Source of the DNA: Tethya wilhelma
Taxonomy: Eukaryota; Porifera; Demospongiae; Tethyida; Tethyidae
Direction of reading: 5' to 3'
Length of the DNA: 64,000 nucleotides
NCBI GenBank assembly: GCA_964030475.1
Contig: CAXIPT010000002.1
Span: 15,942,305 to 16,006,304, forward strand
Shown: positions 16,171-28,367 of the stretch, piece by piece
Layout: every line of letters begins with the position of its first letter
Position numbering within the stretch: position 1 is the first letter of the stretch
Notes under the pieces: generated by a model
Databases searched by the model: none
What the model saw: only the letters and a program-made list of their open reading frames with translations
What the model was told of the DNA's origin: nothing
Position numbers and translations under genes: made by a program

Positions 16171-17181
16171 ATGGAGAATAGCATTGGAGTTCAGCATATT
16201 GAAGATTTCTGGGGTAAATTATTGTGCTAATTGTACTCTATGCAGTGCATATTATGTAGCTAGCTAGGTCAAGGCAAACATTATTGTCACAGAACCAAAT
16301 ATCCTTCATATTCTTTGTAATATATAATTTAACAAGAAATTCCAGTTTAATTGTTAAGAATTAAGGTAGTCAAATTTATCTATTGCCACTATAATTTGTA
16401 GCATTGAACATATGATTTTCATTTTATATGTATACACACCACTGTGTATTACAAAATTACGTTTAACCTTGGCAAATGTGATATACCATTTCAGACGAAC
16501 CATTATTTGCTATATATTTCCAGCAGTGTGATATAAATGCATCTAAGCTAGACCTGAGTCCTTATTCTGGTCACTGTATCCTCAACTGCAGGTGTTGCCT
16601 TGTCCTCTCAGAAGAAGACTCTAGAGTGGGAAGGTGAGGATGATGACGACACAACTCCTAGTGATATTGACGTTGAGAAGACCCTAGAATTGAGACAGGT
16701 GGGCTGTTTCTGGATTGGTGTTTTGTTGTCTTGATGTACTTATGAATGAATGCTACATGACGTTATTTTTTTTGTATTTTCTTGCCCGACGATTGTAGGC
16801 TTGTCTTGGTGCTAGTGCTAAGTTGAATGAGAGAAATGTTGTTCAGATCACCACTGAGAATGACGAGGGAGAATTTGTAACTCACACCATTCTCTCTATG
16901 AAAGTTGGAGGCACTGAACAAGTAAATTTTTGAGGTTTTATTAATAGTTTGTTAGGCTGGCATCCCATACCAAGAACAACCACCAGTGTCTGTGGTATCC
17001 TGAAGCTAGCCCACAGAATGATCTCTCTGTCAGCTGACTAGTTTGGTCTTGCAAGTTTCATTTGTACATACCTTGTATATTTTTTAACTTGAAAGATTTC
17101 AGTGTTCAGCAACATCTTTTTTTTTAAGTGGCCTTGTGCATTATGTTACTGAGAAGTCTGCAGGTGGAGTTTTACATTGCT

Positions 17182-17230
<49 letters not shown>

Positions 17231-18722
17231 AGTGTCCACTCTTTTTAACGTTGCATCCTCCCGTCAAATTTGAGCTTGTTTCAGGTAATTCTCTTCTTGT
17301 TATGTTCAATTGTGTTGTGATGTCTATTCCTGTCCATGTAGGTTCCGGTCCAGTACACATTGTGGGTAGTGTAAACGAAGGTAAGGCTCTGCTATTTGAT
17401 TTATTTTTGTACAACTGAGCATATACAATATTGCGTATATAATAGTCCTTTTCGTTTTAGAGCATAAGGAATTTAATTTTCGTACGTGACGTCATAATTA
17501 ATTGGGTCTACACTTCCGAAGTAAAATTTTGCTTACGTGGCACTCAGTTTTGTATAGAAGTCAATGGGAAAATGGGCCGTTTTTGAATGGTGAGCATTCC
17601 CTAGTGCTACCATATATTCCTATAATTAAAGCTCCACAAAAAAATTTGATCTTTGGCGTACAAAATGGTCTTTGTCTGAAGAGCACAGTGAAAGCACAAC
17701 CCGAGATACAAGCGCTTAAGTAAAATAATAGTTGGCCTTTATAAAACAGGCCAAGCATGCAGTAGCTAACTTACCAACCAGAAACTGTATCTGAATGTAT
17801 GTTTGTAGCAGTGCTACTTAAGCGCTTGTATCTCGGGTTGTGCTTTCACTGTGCTCTTCAGACAAAGACCATTTTGTACGCCAAAGATCAAATTTTTTGT
17901 GGAGCTCTAATTATAGGAATATACGGTAGCACTACGGAATGCTCACCGTTCAAAAACGACCCATTTTCCCATTGACTTCTATATAAAACTGAGTGCCACG
18001 TAAGCAAAATTTTACTTCGGAAGTGCAGACCCAATTAATTGTGACGTCATGTAACGCAATCTAAATTCTAAACGAAAAGGACTATTGGTGAGGGATGTGG
18101 CATACCAAGCCAAACCATGCCTTCATTGTAACCTATGGATGCTTGAACACACACACACACACACACAAACCTACCTTCAATATAGCAATGACTCCCTGGA
18201 TGAGTAGTTCTGATGAGGACGACTCAGATGAGGACAATGAAATCACCAGCCCTGAAGTCAAGTCGCTCATTTCTTCTGCTTCAAAAGTATGTCTCGTATT
18301 ATCTTGAAAGAATGACAATAACCTTGATAAATTCCTGTAATTTTCATTAGAAACGTCCAGCAACTTCTCCTGCCAAAAAAGCAGCAAAGGTAAGTCAGCT
18401 TGAAAGTGACTATTAAGTGAAATTATTAAAAAATGTTAATTTTTTGAAGGTTGCTAAACTGGATACGTTAGAAGATGAAATGGATACATCAACTGGTATG
18501 TTTTAGTAGTGTGCAAGGTACATGTGTTACTGGACTACTACATGTGTGTCATTCTTCTGTTCATTTAGAGAAAGTCAAAGCTGTGAAGAAACTGAAACCA
18601 ACTGAAGAAGATGATGATGACGACGTGAGTGTATCATACCCTTGTCACCAAATCTAACTCTTTTTTTCTCTCTCGTGACCATTCACATATCAGACTCTAT
18701 CCCTTCTGTCTGTGTGTGTGTA

Positions 18723-18754
<32 letters not shown>

Positions 18755-19804
18755 TGCGCATGTGCGCGTGTGTGTGCGTGTGCTGAACCTACCTGCGAGT
18801 TCTCTCTCACTGTCACCACAGGATGACGATGATTCAGAGGAGCAGGAGGAGTCTGATGAGGAAGAAGAGGAAGACACATCAGATGATGACGATGAAGAAG
18901 AAGAGGAAAGTGTTCCTGTACCAAAGGTATACCTGTAGGATGGTTGGACAAGTTTGGCTTCCTCCTTAGTAATTATTTACTCAACTGTATTGTTTTATCT
19001 TCAGGCAAATGGAAAGCCCAAAGCAAAGCCTGAAAAGTTGGCTTCAAAATCAGGAAAGGTAAACTGCTTATGAAGCAAACAGAGATAGCAATCTGTAGTT
19101 CTAACTTCAGGACCATTAAAGGTTGACATGTCGTACAGCTATCCTGTCAGATCAAAAGTTCGCAATAAATATTTTAGTAGGAGTTTCCCCCCTGACCATA
19201 TTCCATCCAAGATAATTTTATCTACATTGCTCATGAGAAAATAGTTGATAAGAGCTGCCCACGAAACCTTTCCACTTGGTATGAAAGGGGTCCAAACAGT
19301 TGGCTATTATGAAGTCTAGGTCTTTTCTTAATGGTTATTGGTATAATTGTACCCAGTAACAGTGATTAGAGTTGCCTTTACTATAAAAAAACTTATAGTG
19401 TTGCTTTGTTGTTGTTTGTAATACTTACTTTCTCAGAAATCTGTTGAGTTTAAGACTCCCCAACCTAAGAAGCCTGTTGTTAAGTTTGCACCAAAAGCCA
19501 TCCACTCTGCTCCAACAACAGTGAGTGTTAGTGTACATCACCCTTATTAGACGTGACCCATGTTATTAACCTTTCATTCATTCCTTGCTTGTGTAGCCAA
19601 AGCAAAAAGGTGACAAGAAGAAGAGTGCCATGAAGGTAAATGTCTAGTGACTGAAATTTTGATTTCAACAGTGATTGCAATTCATCACAGTCATAAAATT
19701 AACATAATTCATTCGTTAATCTCTTACTTTGACTGCTCGTACACGTCCAACATGTGATCATTCCCTTTGTATAGCAAAAGTGGCAAGGAAAGAAGAAGAA
19801 TTAG
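16171..19804 (+). CDS. Nucleoplasmin/nucleophosmin-like histone chaperone
   Basis: Fourteen exons: 16171-16213, 16592-16698, 16799-16921, 17233-17284, 17342-17380, 18186-18286, 18351-18389, 18450-18495, 18569-18624, 18822-18926, 19005-19058, 19437-19520, 19597-19635 and 19775-19804. They total 918 bp, 305 residues, all in frame. Residues about 10-120 form the nucleoplasmin core: IEDFWGVAL, KACLG-like GASAKLNER, HTILSMKVGG, CPLFLTLHPPVKFELVSGSG and VHIVGSVNE. Three acidic regions follow (SDEDDSDEDNE, a long D/E tract in exons 9-10), interleaved with Lys-rich stretches such as KKAAKVAK that could be nuclear localisation signals. The C-terminus is strongly basic (KQKWQGKKKN). Family members form pentamers that bind histones and act in nucleoli and chromatin. 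There is no FKBP domain, unlike insect FKBP39. The intron between exons 5 and 6 holds a large foldback element. Confidence 0.92.
17184..17229. repeat. (CT)n microsatellite forming a splice pyrimidine tract
   Basis: About 22 CT units end in TTTAG directly before exon 4 (17233) of the nucleoplasmin-like gene, so the microsatellite serves as its polypyrimidine tract. Confidence 0.9.
17441..18086. mobile_element. Foldback element, 646 bp with ~270 bp arms
   Basis: The left arm starts AATAGTCCTTTTCGTTTTAG at 17441. The right arm ends with its inverted copy (CTAAACGAAAAGGACTATT) at 18086. The arms pair over about 270 bp, down to AAGCGCTTGTATCTCGGG next to the loop, with few mismatches. The loop is about 95 bp and no intact ORF is seen. 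It lies in the 805 bp intron between exons 5 and 6 of the nucleoplasmin-like gene, so the pre-mRNA would carry a very long hairpin. Confidence 0.9.
18712..18782. repeat. (TG)n / (TGCG)n microsatellite
   Basis: Imperfect TG tract passing into TGCG units in the intron before exon 10 of the nucleoplasmin-like gene. Confidence 0.85.
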
Positions 19805-19830
19805 TGCGTGGACCAAACTAATTCTTTAGC

Positions 19831-20129
19831 TGTTAACAATTTTGATGTTTGCAATCACTTTTCTCATTATTACTGACTGTGTGGCAAAATCTAAATTTAA
19901 TTTGTTGTTATTGTTGTTAATGGTTGTTATGAAACTGTTGCCAACGAAATTGTTAAATTTGTCCAGCTTTTTAGGAACATTAACACCAAGCTATACACAA
20001 AAAATAAATAAATAAAATCTTTGTAGAGACAACACACCATAAAATCTGGAAATTACTGCAGCCCCACCCACTACCACACACCTTTAATAACTTCTGTTTC
20101 ACTTCCTCAAAACTGGGTGCATCACCACC

Positions 20130-20174
<45 letters not shown>

Positions 20175-20274
20175 AACAACCATTAACAACAATAACAACA
20201 AATTAAATTTAGATTTTGCCACACAGTCAGTAATAATGAGAAAAGTGATTGCAAACATCAAAATTGTTAACAGN
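19831..20274. repeat. Inverted duplication around an (AC)n tract, ending at an N
   Basis: 19831-19931 (3' UTR side of the nucleoplasmin-like gene) reappears inverted at 20171-20273, nearly identical. The inverted copy stops exactly at an N (20274). An (AC)n tract (20133-20171) lies between. The abrupt end at the N suggests a contig-end artefact, though a genuine palindrome is possible. Confidence 0.8.
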
Positions 20275-20458
20275 AATAGGACAGACACCAAGAATATAAC
20301 TCTTTGCTGTGAAAGTAAGTGTTGTGATATCAGTAACCTATCAACTAGCTGGTGAATGTTAATCAGTTATGCAGCTTGTTGCTATAATCATTCTTAGTCA
20401 TAATTAAATTATCACTAAATTATTATTATGATAATGATTAAATTTTATTTGCTACTCT

Positions 20459-20485
20459 CTCTCTCTCTCTCGCACACGCGTGCGT

Positions 20486-20519
<34 letters not shown>
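20459..20519. repeat. (CT)n followed by (CA)n microsatellite
   Basis: Compound microsatellite ending in CACACAG, which is the acceptor of the candidate exon at 20520. Confidence 0.9.
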
Positions 20520-20522
<3 letters not shown>

Positions 20523-20636
20523 ATGACAATTGCAATAAAGCTTTGGCTTCATTACTGCTACTGGGGTCAGGTGGTGATCCTCCACCTATTACTGAACCAT
20601 CTACACAAACTTCTGCTGAAGACGAGACCACTCCAT
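20520..20636 (+). other. Candidate orphan coding exon (39 codons, phase 1-1)
   Basis: Bounded by a (CA)n-type acceptor and a GTGAGT donor, open in one frame. It contains NCNKALASLLLLGSGG followed by a Pro/Thr/Ser/Glu-rich run ending DETTP. Length is divisible by three and both edges are phase 1. No partner exons were found on either side before the next repeats, and an N lies 246 bp upstream. I do not recognise the sequence. It may belong to a gene broken by the assembly, or be chance. Confidence 0.35.
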
Positions 20637-21111
20637 GTGAGTTGCAAACTTTATTATGGTGCACAACTCTCAACATACACTGTTGTAGCACAATGTTACA
20701 GAAGTTGATATAGCTTGCACCTTAATTGCATGCATGTGTTATGTCCATTATTGTCTTGCATGGTATTTTGCACAGTTGTGTTCTCAGCTTATCTCTGGCC
20801 ATAAATTCATTAGTTGTCACGCATGCATGATGCACCACCCAGAGTACACACTCTGGTTAGTAATGAGCCTTCCTTCAAACGCATTCATAACCACTCTGTT
20901 TGCAAAGTTTGACAGCCAAAGGCCATTGTGGTCAGCCTGCTGCTGAATAGTCTGCAGGACACATAGTAATTATGGTTTTTCTAGGTGATTACTAGTACAG
21001 CACTGGCAGTCTGTGGTTGACCAAAGGAGGTTGCAAGCAAGTGTAAATAGGAACACTGACAGTGATTTTTTTGTTGATCCAGCAAGTTAGGTGTACACTC
21101 CACTCCAACCT

Positions 21112-21666
21112 TGTTCCCAGGCCCAAAAAAAGGGCCTGGTACACACTGTTTGTGCATGCGCGTAATTATTGCCGAAAATCTGTGTGGTTTTGTAATCATT
21201 TGTGGGTGTGTTCATTCGTGATGTAGGTATACAGACACTAAAACAAGTTTTTAGAGGCAACCTATAGACTCTTTCTGACCTAAAAAATGTTTGAAACAGA
21301 TTCTAGTATTACCTGGTCGGTTTATTATACTTGAACCCAACAGCTGAATTGACTGTATCGACAAATGAGTGTCCTTGCTCTGGAAAAATCACAGAAACTC
21401 ACTCAACGATAAATATAGGTAGAAATTTATTAGCAAATCTTCTCTGAACTATACTAGAGCCAATTCAGCTCCAGATAATATCACTACTGCTATCAATCAA
21501 TCTTCTCAATACTTTTACAATGTGAGTTCAAGGTGCACTAATCGAATAATGACGTCAAAATATATGGTGATACACGATAGTATGCAAAATTATCAGAAAT
21601 TGGATAATTATGCTCATGCACAAACAGTGTGTACCAGGCCCTCTTTTGGGCCTGGGAATGAGGCTA
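21112..21666. mobile_element. TIR element with ~50 bp ends (CCCAGGCCC... type)
   Basis: The left end TTCCCAGGCCCAAAAAAAGG continues through CCTGGTACACACTGTTTGTG. The right end is its inverted copy (CACAAACAGTGTGTACCAGG then CTCTTTTGGGCCTGGGAATG). About 555 bp with no transposase ORF, so non-autonomous. Confidence 0.75.
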
Positions 21667-22538
21667 ACTTAACTCTGAAACACAAGCAATTTGAAACATA
21701 AAAAGTACATTGTTCTTGATATTTGTAGTCTATTCCCCATGTATCTCTCTCTCCCTTGAACCAGGCCGGTAGCCAGGATTCTTGAAAGTGGGGTGCATTT
21801 TTGATTGGTCAGAGGTATCCATAAAAAAATAAGAAAACCTAGGGGTCTGGGGGCATGCTCCTCCAGAAATTTTGGAAATTTAGGGTACTTTAGGCCATAT
21901 GGTGCATTCTGGAACATCTTTTATCCACAATTTAAACGTTTTATGTGTCAGAGTCTTAGTTTTTCTTTTGCCTCACTATTGGGCCTGCCTTCATGGCTGG
22001 ATTAGCATGTCTAGGGATACATGCTGAGTTAGTGATCCTTTGAAATATAGTAGGTATATATAGCCTCATTCTCAGGCCTTCTTTAAAAAAAAAGATTCAC
22101 TGGTGGTTGATGATGTCATTGTCTACAAGTGGGTGTGGCATGACATCTGCAGCCACATCCAGTCCTGGGCACAGCAGCAAGGGCTTATCTACCCAGCAAA
22201 ATTTAAATGGCTAGACTGGAAATACTATGTAGATGGTTATGTCACGGAGAGTTACGGTGTGGTCTAGTAGTTTACGATTTTTACTTATGTTCTGCGCGTA
22301 CCAACACAGAATGGCTGAGTCTGACTGAGTTGCTAGTCCTCAAAGACATGCTCTTCTATCTCCAACGTTCTGTGATTCCTTAGACTCCTAGACAACTATG
22401 TGCATTGCTAGCAAGAGAGTTATGAGCAGTAAATTTTGGCTGTCAATTTTCGTCTAATGTTGAAACAAAGCTAGGTGGGGATCTTGAAGGTTGCATACGT
22501 TGATATTTCTTCTAGTTCAGGCTACAGGCTAGTATGTG

Positions 22539-22747
22539 TACCGTATAGCGGGAAATTTTCGTGAGGGAAAAATTTCGTTCTTTTCGTTCCAGACAGCATG
22601 AAAACGAAAATTTTGCCCACGAAAATCTGAAATTTTTAAAACGTGGCCGCGGGGTCATGGGTCCAGAACGAAAATAAGACCACGAAAACTTGTTTTCAAG
22701 GCCTGAAACGAAATTTTAACTGCACGAAAATTTCCCGCTATACGGTA
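22539..22747. mobile_element. Foldback MITE with TACCGTATAGCGGGAAA ends
   Basis: Begins TACCGTATAGCGGGAAATTT and ends AAATTTCCCGCTATACGGTA, an exact inverted pair. The interior is rich in GAAAATTTTCG-type sub-repeats. About 209 bp, no ORF. Confidence 0.9.
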
Positions 22748-23700
22748 CTGCATAAACTTTTCTCTTCAATTTTAAATACCAGTAGTACTGTGTACGTACG
22801 TGGCACGAGCTCAATAATTTCACGTGACTTGTAGTTTGTATACTATGTTTAGACTTGATATGAATTTTGCTGGGTCGCTGTTACATGCATTCTCCCGCCT
22901 TTGGCCGTCGATAAGCCCTTGGTAGCAGAACTCATGACTGATCCACATTAACAGATTATTATTCTTTGAAATTATAATTATGTCATACCACAGTATTAAA
23001 AATTCAAATTTGAAGTAGCTATACATTGTTTTATATTTCTTTTATGACAACAGTTTAGACTCTGTTTACTGTATGATGTAGCTAAGCACCTTTGATACTA
23101 ACTATCATGAAAGCAATTGCTGCACTAGTGAAGCTTTTGTCTGGCTACAAAAAAGCTTTAGGCACTGAAAACAGTTTAGTTTATTAGACAATTACATCTA
23201 TCCTCGTACCAAGGCTCTCTCCTTTGACCTTTCACTCATGGAAAGGAAGGAGAGAGCCTGGGAGCTCATGTCGCGCATGTGCACCTAAATTTAATTAGCG
23301 TGGGCAAAACCTACCACAATCCACGTGCTGGCCTAGATTTTTTCCCTTGAGTTTAGCGGCAAAGAAACTAAACTGGTATTTTGTTGGTATATAGTGCTCT
23401 GCTGTAGCGCTCAACAACAGTGTAGTTTTGCTTGCTAGCGTATATTTAGTAGCTTAGTAGCTAGCAACGTGCTAGTAGTGCACTATTTTAGAGTAGGATA
23501 CATACAGTTCAATCAACTGATCATAAAAATAAAGACACAGGTACGTTCTGACACATAACTTACTTGAAAAAAATTGTTTTGTTCCATGTTGGGACTCTTA
23601 GTACATAGACTTAGCATTTTGCTTCAGTAACGCTAAAATTCTGAAAATACGGCAACCTTGGGGTGCAAAATACGTGGGCAGTCCTATCGCTTGCTCATGA

Positions 23701-24080
23701 TACCGTATAGCGGGAAATTTTCGGGGGTGTAAATTTTCGTGAAAAGCCTAGACCGCGCTTCAGAAGAAAATATTCGTGGTTTTAATTTTCGTGACTCAAG
23801 TATCACCAACTTACAGTGCTTGAAGGTGTTGTGACAGTTTATCTGCTTTGGTATACATGTAGAATACTATTCTAGCTAGATACTAGCTATTTAGACTGCA
23901 AACTTCTTGAAAAGACGGGCAAGAGACAGAGAACTGAAGTCTTTGACAGCGTGCGCGTGGCGAGTATCGTGACCTTTGACCTCAGAAAAAATTTTCGTGG
24001 GGGGAAAATTTCGTGACTCAGGGGTTAGTCACGAAAATAACGAAAATTTGCACCCCACGGAAATTTCCCGCTATACGGTA
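23701..24080. mobile_element. Foldback MITE with TACCGTATAGCGGGAAA ends, larger copy
   Basis: Same 20 bp termini as the element at 22539, inverted at 24061-24080. The arms extend inward (GGGGTGTAAATTTTCG / CGAAAATTTGCACCCC). The unique interior is about 270 bp, so this is a related but longer family member. Confidence 0.9.
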
Positions 24081-25440
24081 TGCCCACGCTCATTAAAGTA
24101 GGTTCTATAAATTACACCCTCTCATATTTTTTAGGCTCTTTTTACAGGTAGCCATGCTTTTGAAAACAATTCTCTGACTATATAGCCAAGTACCCCTGTA
24201 TCTATGTAGCAACTTTCAAGTTGGATTTTTCCCCCTTGAAAGGCAGTGGAGAAAATGTTGTTGACTAATGTGTATGCCCATGCCACATAGAGAAATGATA
24301 ACCTTTGAACTCTATACCTTCATGAAGATAATTCCAACTTTTGTATTTTGGTAGAGAGAGTATTGTAATTACTTCTATGCATGAAGTATGCACTTTTGTA
24401 TACTATGACCTTGAGCAAAAGCGTCATACCTGCTGTACTTGTATTACATAATTCAATGTTTAACGGGGCCTGCACGAGTTATAGTGTGACAAGCCTTAAC
24501 TGCCCTAGGCAACCAAAAAGCTTTATTCTTGATGACATAATTATATAATTTTTCAATCTCGAGTTATGAATAGCTATCACTATGCTTTGAATATCAAAAG
24601 TATAAAGGCTTCAAACTCTAAAGAATCTTCTTAAAGTACACAGCGTGAGCTACAGAAGCCTCTGGATGAGTTTGCGTATGCTAGCAATTTGTATTACGTC
24701 ATTCATTAGTTGGCAAAGGCCACATGGTCTGCAAGTTTTGTGTACAGTTTGATGTGAAATCTGGCTAACAAGTTTGCCAGAGGTTTAGCAAGCTTTTGAA
24801 TATACGAACGCTAAGTTCTAAGTGTTTTAAGTGGTCACGGGTGTTAGTACAGCGTCCAGAGAAAAAGTAGTGTTTTAGCTTGAGGTCGCATCACTTCCGG
24901 TGAACTCCTGTGACACACAGATGGACACACAAAACTTTGCTTATTGGGGTGAGCCGGAGCAAGCCCCACATTAATGTGCAGTCGAACCGCATGCGTACGC
25001 GGAAACGCTCCTACGTTGAGATTTAATTGCAAATGAATTTATTCATAAGATCAAGTACAGTTAATTTGCGATTATGAAGTATGCAACGCATTGTTTTTAT
25101 TTCTTCCACAGATTCTTGCTTTGCTGTTCCAAACTTGGTATGCAAATTGTACATTAAATAATCTAACTTTCAACAAAGTTTAGTGTCCAGAGATGGGATT
25201 TTATGCTCATGGCAATCACCAACAGACTGAAGATAGGAAACTTTAACCCCCAAGTTAAAGCTTTGGACATTTCTGTTTTAAAAGTAGCCAGCAGACAAAA
25301 ACCAGTTTTCAGCCTTCTTAGACTCCAATCCATAGAATTATGGCCTCTTTGTTTGTGTCCAGCTATTAGAATGCTTGCAATTGATGGATTTAACAGCTTA
25401 CATAAATGTACATTAAAAGTCTAAATGGTAGGTACCTAGT

Positions 25441-25945
25441 GTACAAGTAACTACCATATACATGCACACTCAATAAGATTCGTAGAATTATGAAAAAATG
25501 AGAACAAACAAGNAAGCAAGTACATTTGTTAAAATCCAGCCTCCTGAGATGCTTTAACTTTTTAATCACTGATAGCATAATTATCTATGCTGATAGTGTA
25601 CAAGTAACTACCATATACATGCACACTCAAATAAACTTGATTCGTAGAATTATGAAAAAATGAGAACAAACAAGTGAAAAAAACATTGGAAATGTAATGA
25701 GACATAGGAATGGCCAAATCATAAAAAGAAAGCAAACAAGCGGATGGAATGACTGTTTGAGTGTGTAAAGAATTATTCCTATGGGCAACATGAGGGACTC
25801 GATCAACATGGAAAGAGAGTATATACTACATGCAGCCCATACAGGAAGAATTCTGCACACACTCAAACAGCCATTCCATCCGCTTGTTTGCTTTTACAAT
25901 TTGGCCATTCCTATGTCTCATTACATTTCCAATGTTTTTTTCACT
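25441..25945. repeat. Dispersed repeat with internal inverted duplication
   Basis: The block TTCGTAGAATTATGAAAAAA occurs at about 25480 and 25640 (the first copy is interrupted by an N at 25513). The second continues to GGGCAACATGAGGGACTC at 25783-25800. An inverted copy of its middle part occupies about 25855-25945. A third direct copy is at 29755-29929 and a fragment lies at 50437-50517. Confidence 0.75.
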
Positions 25946-28155
25946 TGTTACAACCAATATATCATCTGAAAGCTCATTTTATGCTGGTTACATTGGTATG
26001 ACTTCCATTTTCATACAATAAGCCAATTCCTGATAATAGTCAAAAATATGTAGTCGGTGCCAAAAAACCACCTAAAAGCACCTTGAGTATATCTAAAAGT
26101 AGGAAGGTCGTATGGAACTGGGACCTTTACCATTAGATTTAGTGTAATGAGAGCATTCAAATGATATCCATTTTGTTATGTTTTACTAAACATAGGCCAA
26201 ATTACCTCTTCATGTAAAGTGCTGAATATAAGGATAATTATTTACCAATCAGATATATACAAGACCTGAGGGATTATGAATCAAACCAATTTTGTATCCT
26301 CTAGTTTTGTCCAAAATATTACAAGCTATATATCATCAGAAAGCTCATTTTATGCTGGTTACATTGGTACGACTTCCATTTTTATGCAATAAACCATATA
26401 TTGATAATATTCAAAAATTTATAATCTGTGCCAAAAAAGCACCTAAAAGCACCTTGCATATATCTAAGAGTAGGAAGGTCATATGGAACTGGGACCTTTA
26501 CCGTTAGATTTAGTGTAATGAGAGCATTCAAATGATATCCATTTTGTTATGTTTCACTAAACATAGGCCAAATTGGCTCTTCCTGTAAGGTGCTGAATAT
26601 GAGTGTAATTATTTGCCAATCAAATATATACAGGACCTGAGGGGTTATGAATCAAACCAAATTTGTATCCTCTAGTTTCGTCCAAAATATTACAACCTAT
26701 ATATCATCAGAAAGCTCATTTTATGCTGGTTACATTGGTACGACTTCCATTTTCATACAATAAACCATTTACTGATTATAGTCAAAAATATGTAGTCGGT
26801 ACCAAAAAAGCACCTTGCATAATATCTAAGAGTAGGAAGGTCATATGGAACTAGGACCTTTACCATTAGATTTAATGCAATGAGAGCATTCAAATGATGT
26901 CTATTTTGTTATGTTTCACCAAACATTGGCCAAACTACCTCTTCACGTTAAGTGCTGAATATAAGTGGAATTATTTGCCAATCAGATATATACAGGACCT
27001 GATGAGTTATGAATCGAACCAACTTTGTATCCTCTAGTTTTGTCCAAATATACATCCTATATATCATCTGAAAGCTCATTTTATGATAGTTACATTGGTA
27101 CGACTTCCATTTTCATACAATAAACCATTGACTGATAACATTCTAAAATATGTAGTCGATACAACAAAAGCACCTAAAAGCACCTTGCATATATCTAAGA
27201 GTAGGAAGGTCATGTGGAACTAGGACCTATACCATTAGATTCAGTGAATTTAGAGCATTCAAATGATATCCATTTTGTTATGTTTCACTAAACATAGGCC
27301 AAATTACGTCTTCACGTAAAGTGATGAATATGAGTGTAATTATTTGCCAATCAGATATATACAGGACCTGAAGGGTTATGAATTGAACCAATTTTGTATC
27401 CTGTAGTTTTGTTCAAAATATTTCAACCTATATATCATCTGAAAGCTCATTTTATGCTGGTTACATTGGTACGACTTCTATATTCATACAATGAACCATT
27501 GACTGATAATATTCAAAAATATGTAGTCAGTACAAAAAAAGCACCTAAAAGCACCTTGCATATATTATCTAAGAGTAGGAAGGTAATATGGAACTAGGAC
27601 CTTTACTATTAGATTCAGTTCATTAAGAGCATTCAAATGATATCCATTTTGTTATGTTTCACTAAACATAGGCCAAATTACCTCTTCATGTAAAGTGCTG
27701 AATCAGATATATACAGGACCTGATGGGTTATGAATTGAACCAACTTTGTATCCTCTAGTTTTGTCCAAAATATTACAACCTATATATCATCTGAAAGCTC
27801 ATTGTATGATGGTTACATTGCTACCACTTCCATTTTCATACAATAAACTAATTCCTGATAATAGTCAAAAATATGTAGTCAGTACCAAAAAAGCACCTAA
27901 AAGCACCTTGCGTATACCTAAACTAGGAAGGTCGTATAGAACTGGGACCTCTACCATTAGTTTATATGAAGAGGTAATTTGGCCTATGTTTAGTAAAACA
28001 TAACAAAATGGATATCATTTGAATGCTCTTATTACACTAAATTAAAGTGCTGAATATGAAGGTAATTATTTACCAATCAGATATTATATACAAGACCTGA
28101 GGGGTTAATTATGAATCGAACCAATTTTGTATCCTCTAGTCTTGTCCAAAATATT
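25946..28155. repeat. Tandem satellite, ~365 bp unit, about six copies
   Basis: The landmark TATATATCATC(T/A)GAAAGCTC recurs near 25962, 26331, 26703, 27061, 27433 and 27785, spacings 352-372 bp. Each unit also carries GACTTCCATTTTCATACAAT, AAGCACCTAAAAGCACCTTG and ATGATATCCATTTTGTTATG. Short ORFs recur only because the unit repeats. The last unit contains an inverted segment at about 27962-28042. Confidence 0.93.
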
Positions 28156-28367
28156 CCCAGTACGGTAGTACTGGGTACATAGGAATGGCACGGATGGCCC
28201 ATTAGTGTAATACAAATATTCACGCGAATAACTCTGCAAAAACTGAGCACATGGCACTAAAAGGCTTCTAAAGCTACTATTTAGCTCATTCTCTTTCTAA
28301 CAAGCCTAAAAACATGGCCTAAAACCATCGCTATGGTACCAAACTAAAATGAAAGCACCAAGGTGCA

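Larger units (their letters stand above)
20637..25440. other. Gene-poor region with mobile elements
   Basis: No supported exon. It contains the TIR elements listed separately at 21112-21666, 22539-22747 and 23701-24080, a hairpin at 23203-23265, a fragment with the GTAGCCAGGATT end near 21772, and near 24950 a fragment resembling the end of the 51613-52301 element (GGTGAGCCGGAGCAAGCCCC). Otherwise AT-rich and unassigned. Confidence 0.6.

Noticed and set aside
26292..28003. Four similar 63-85 codon ORFs starting MYPLVLSKILQ
   Set aside because: They follow from the 365 bp satellite unit. Lengths differ by indels, and no start context or conservation beyond the DNA repeat is seen.
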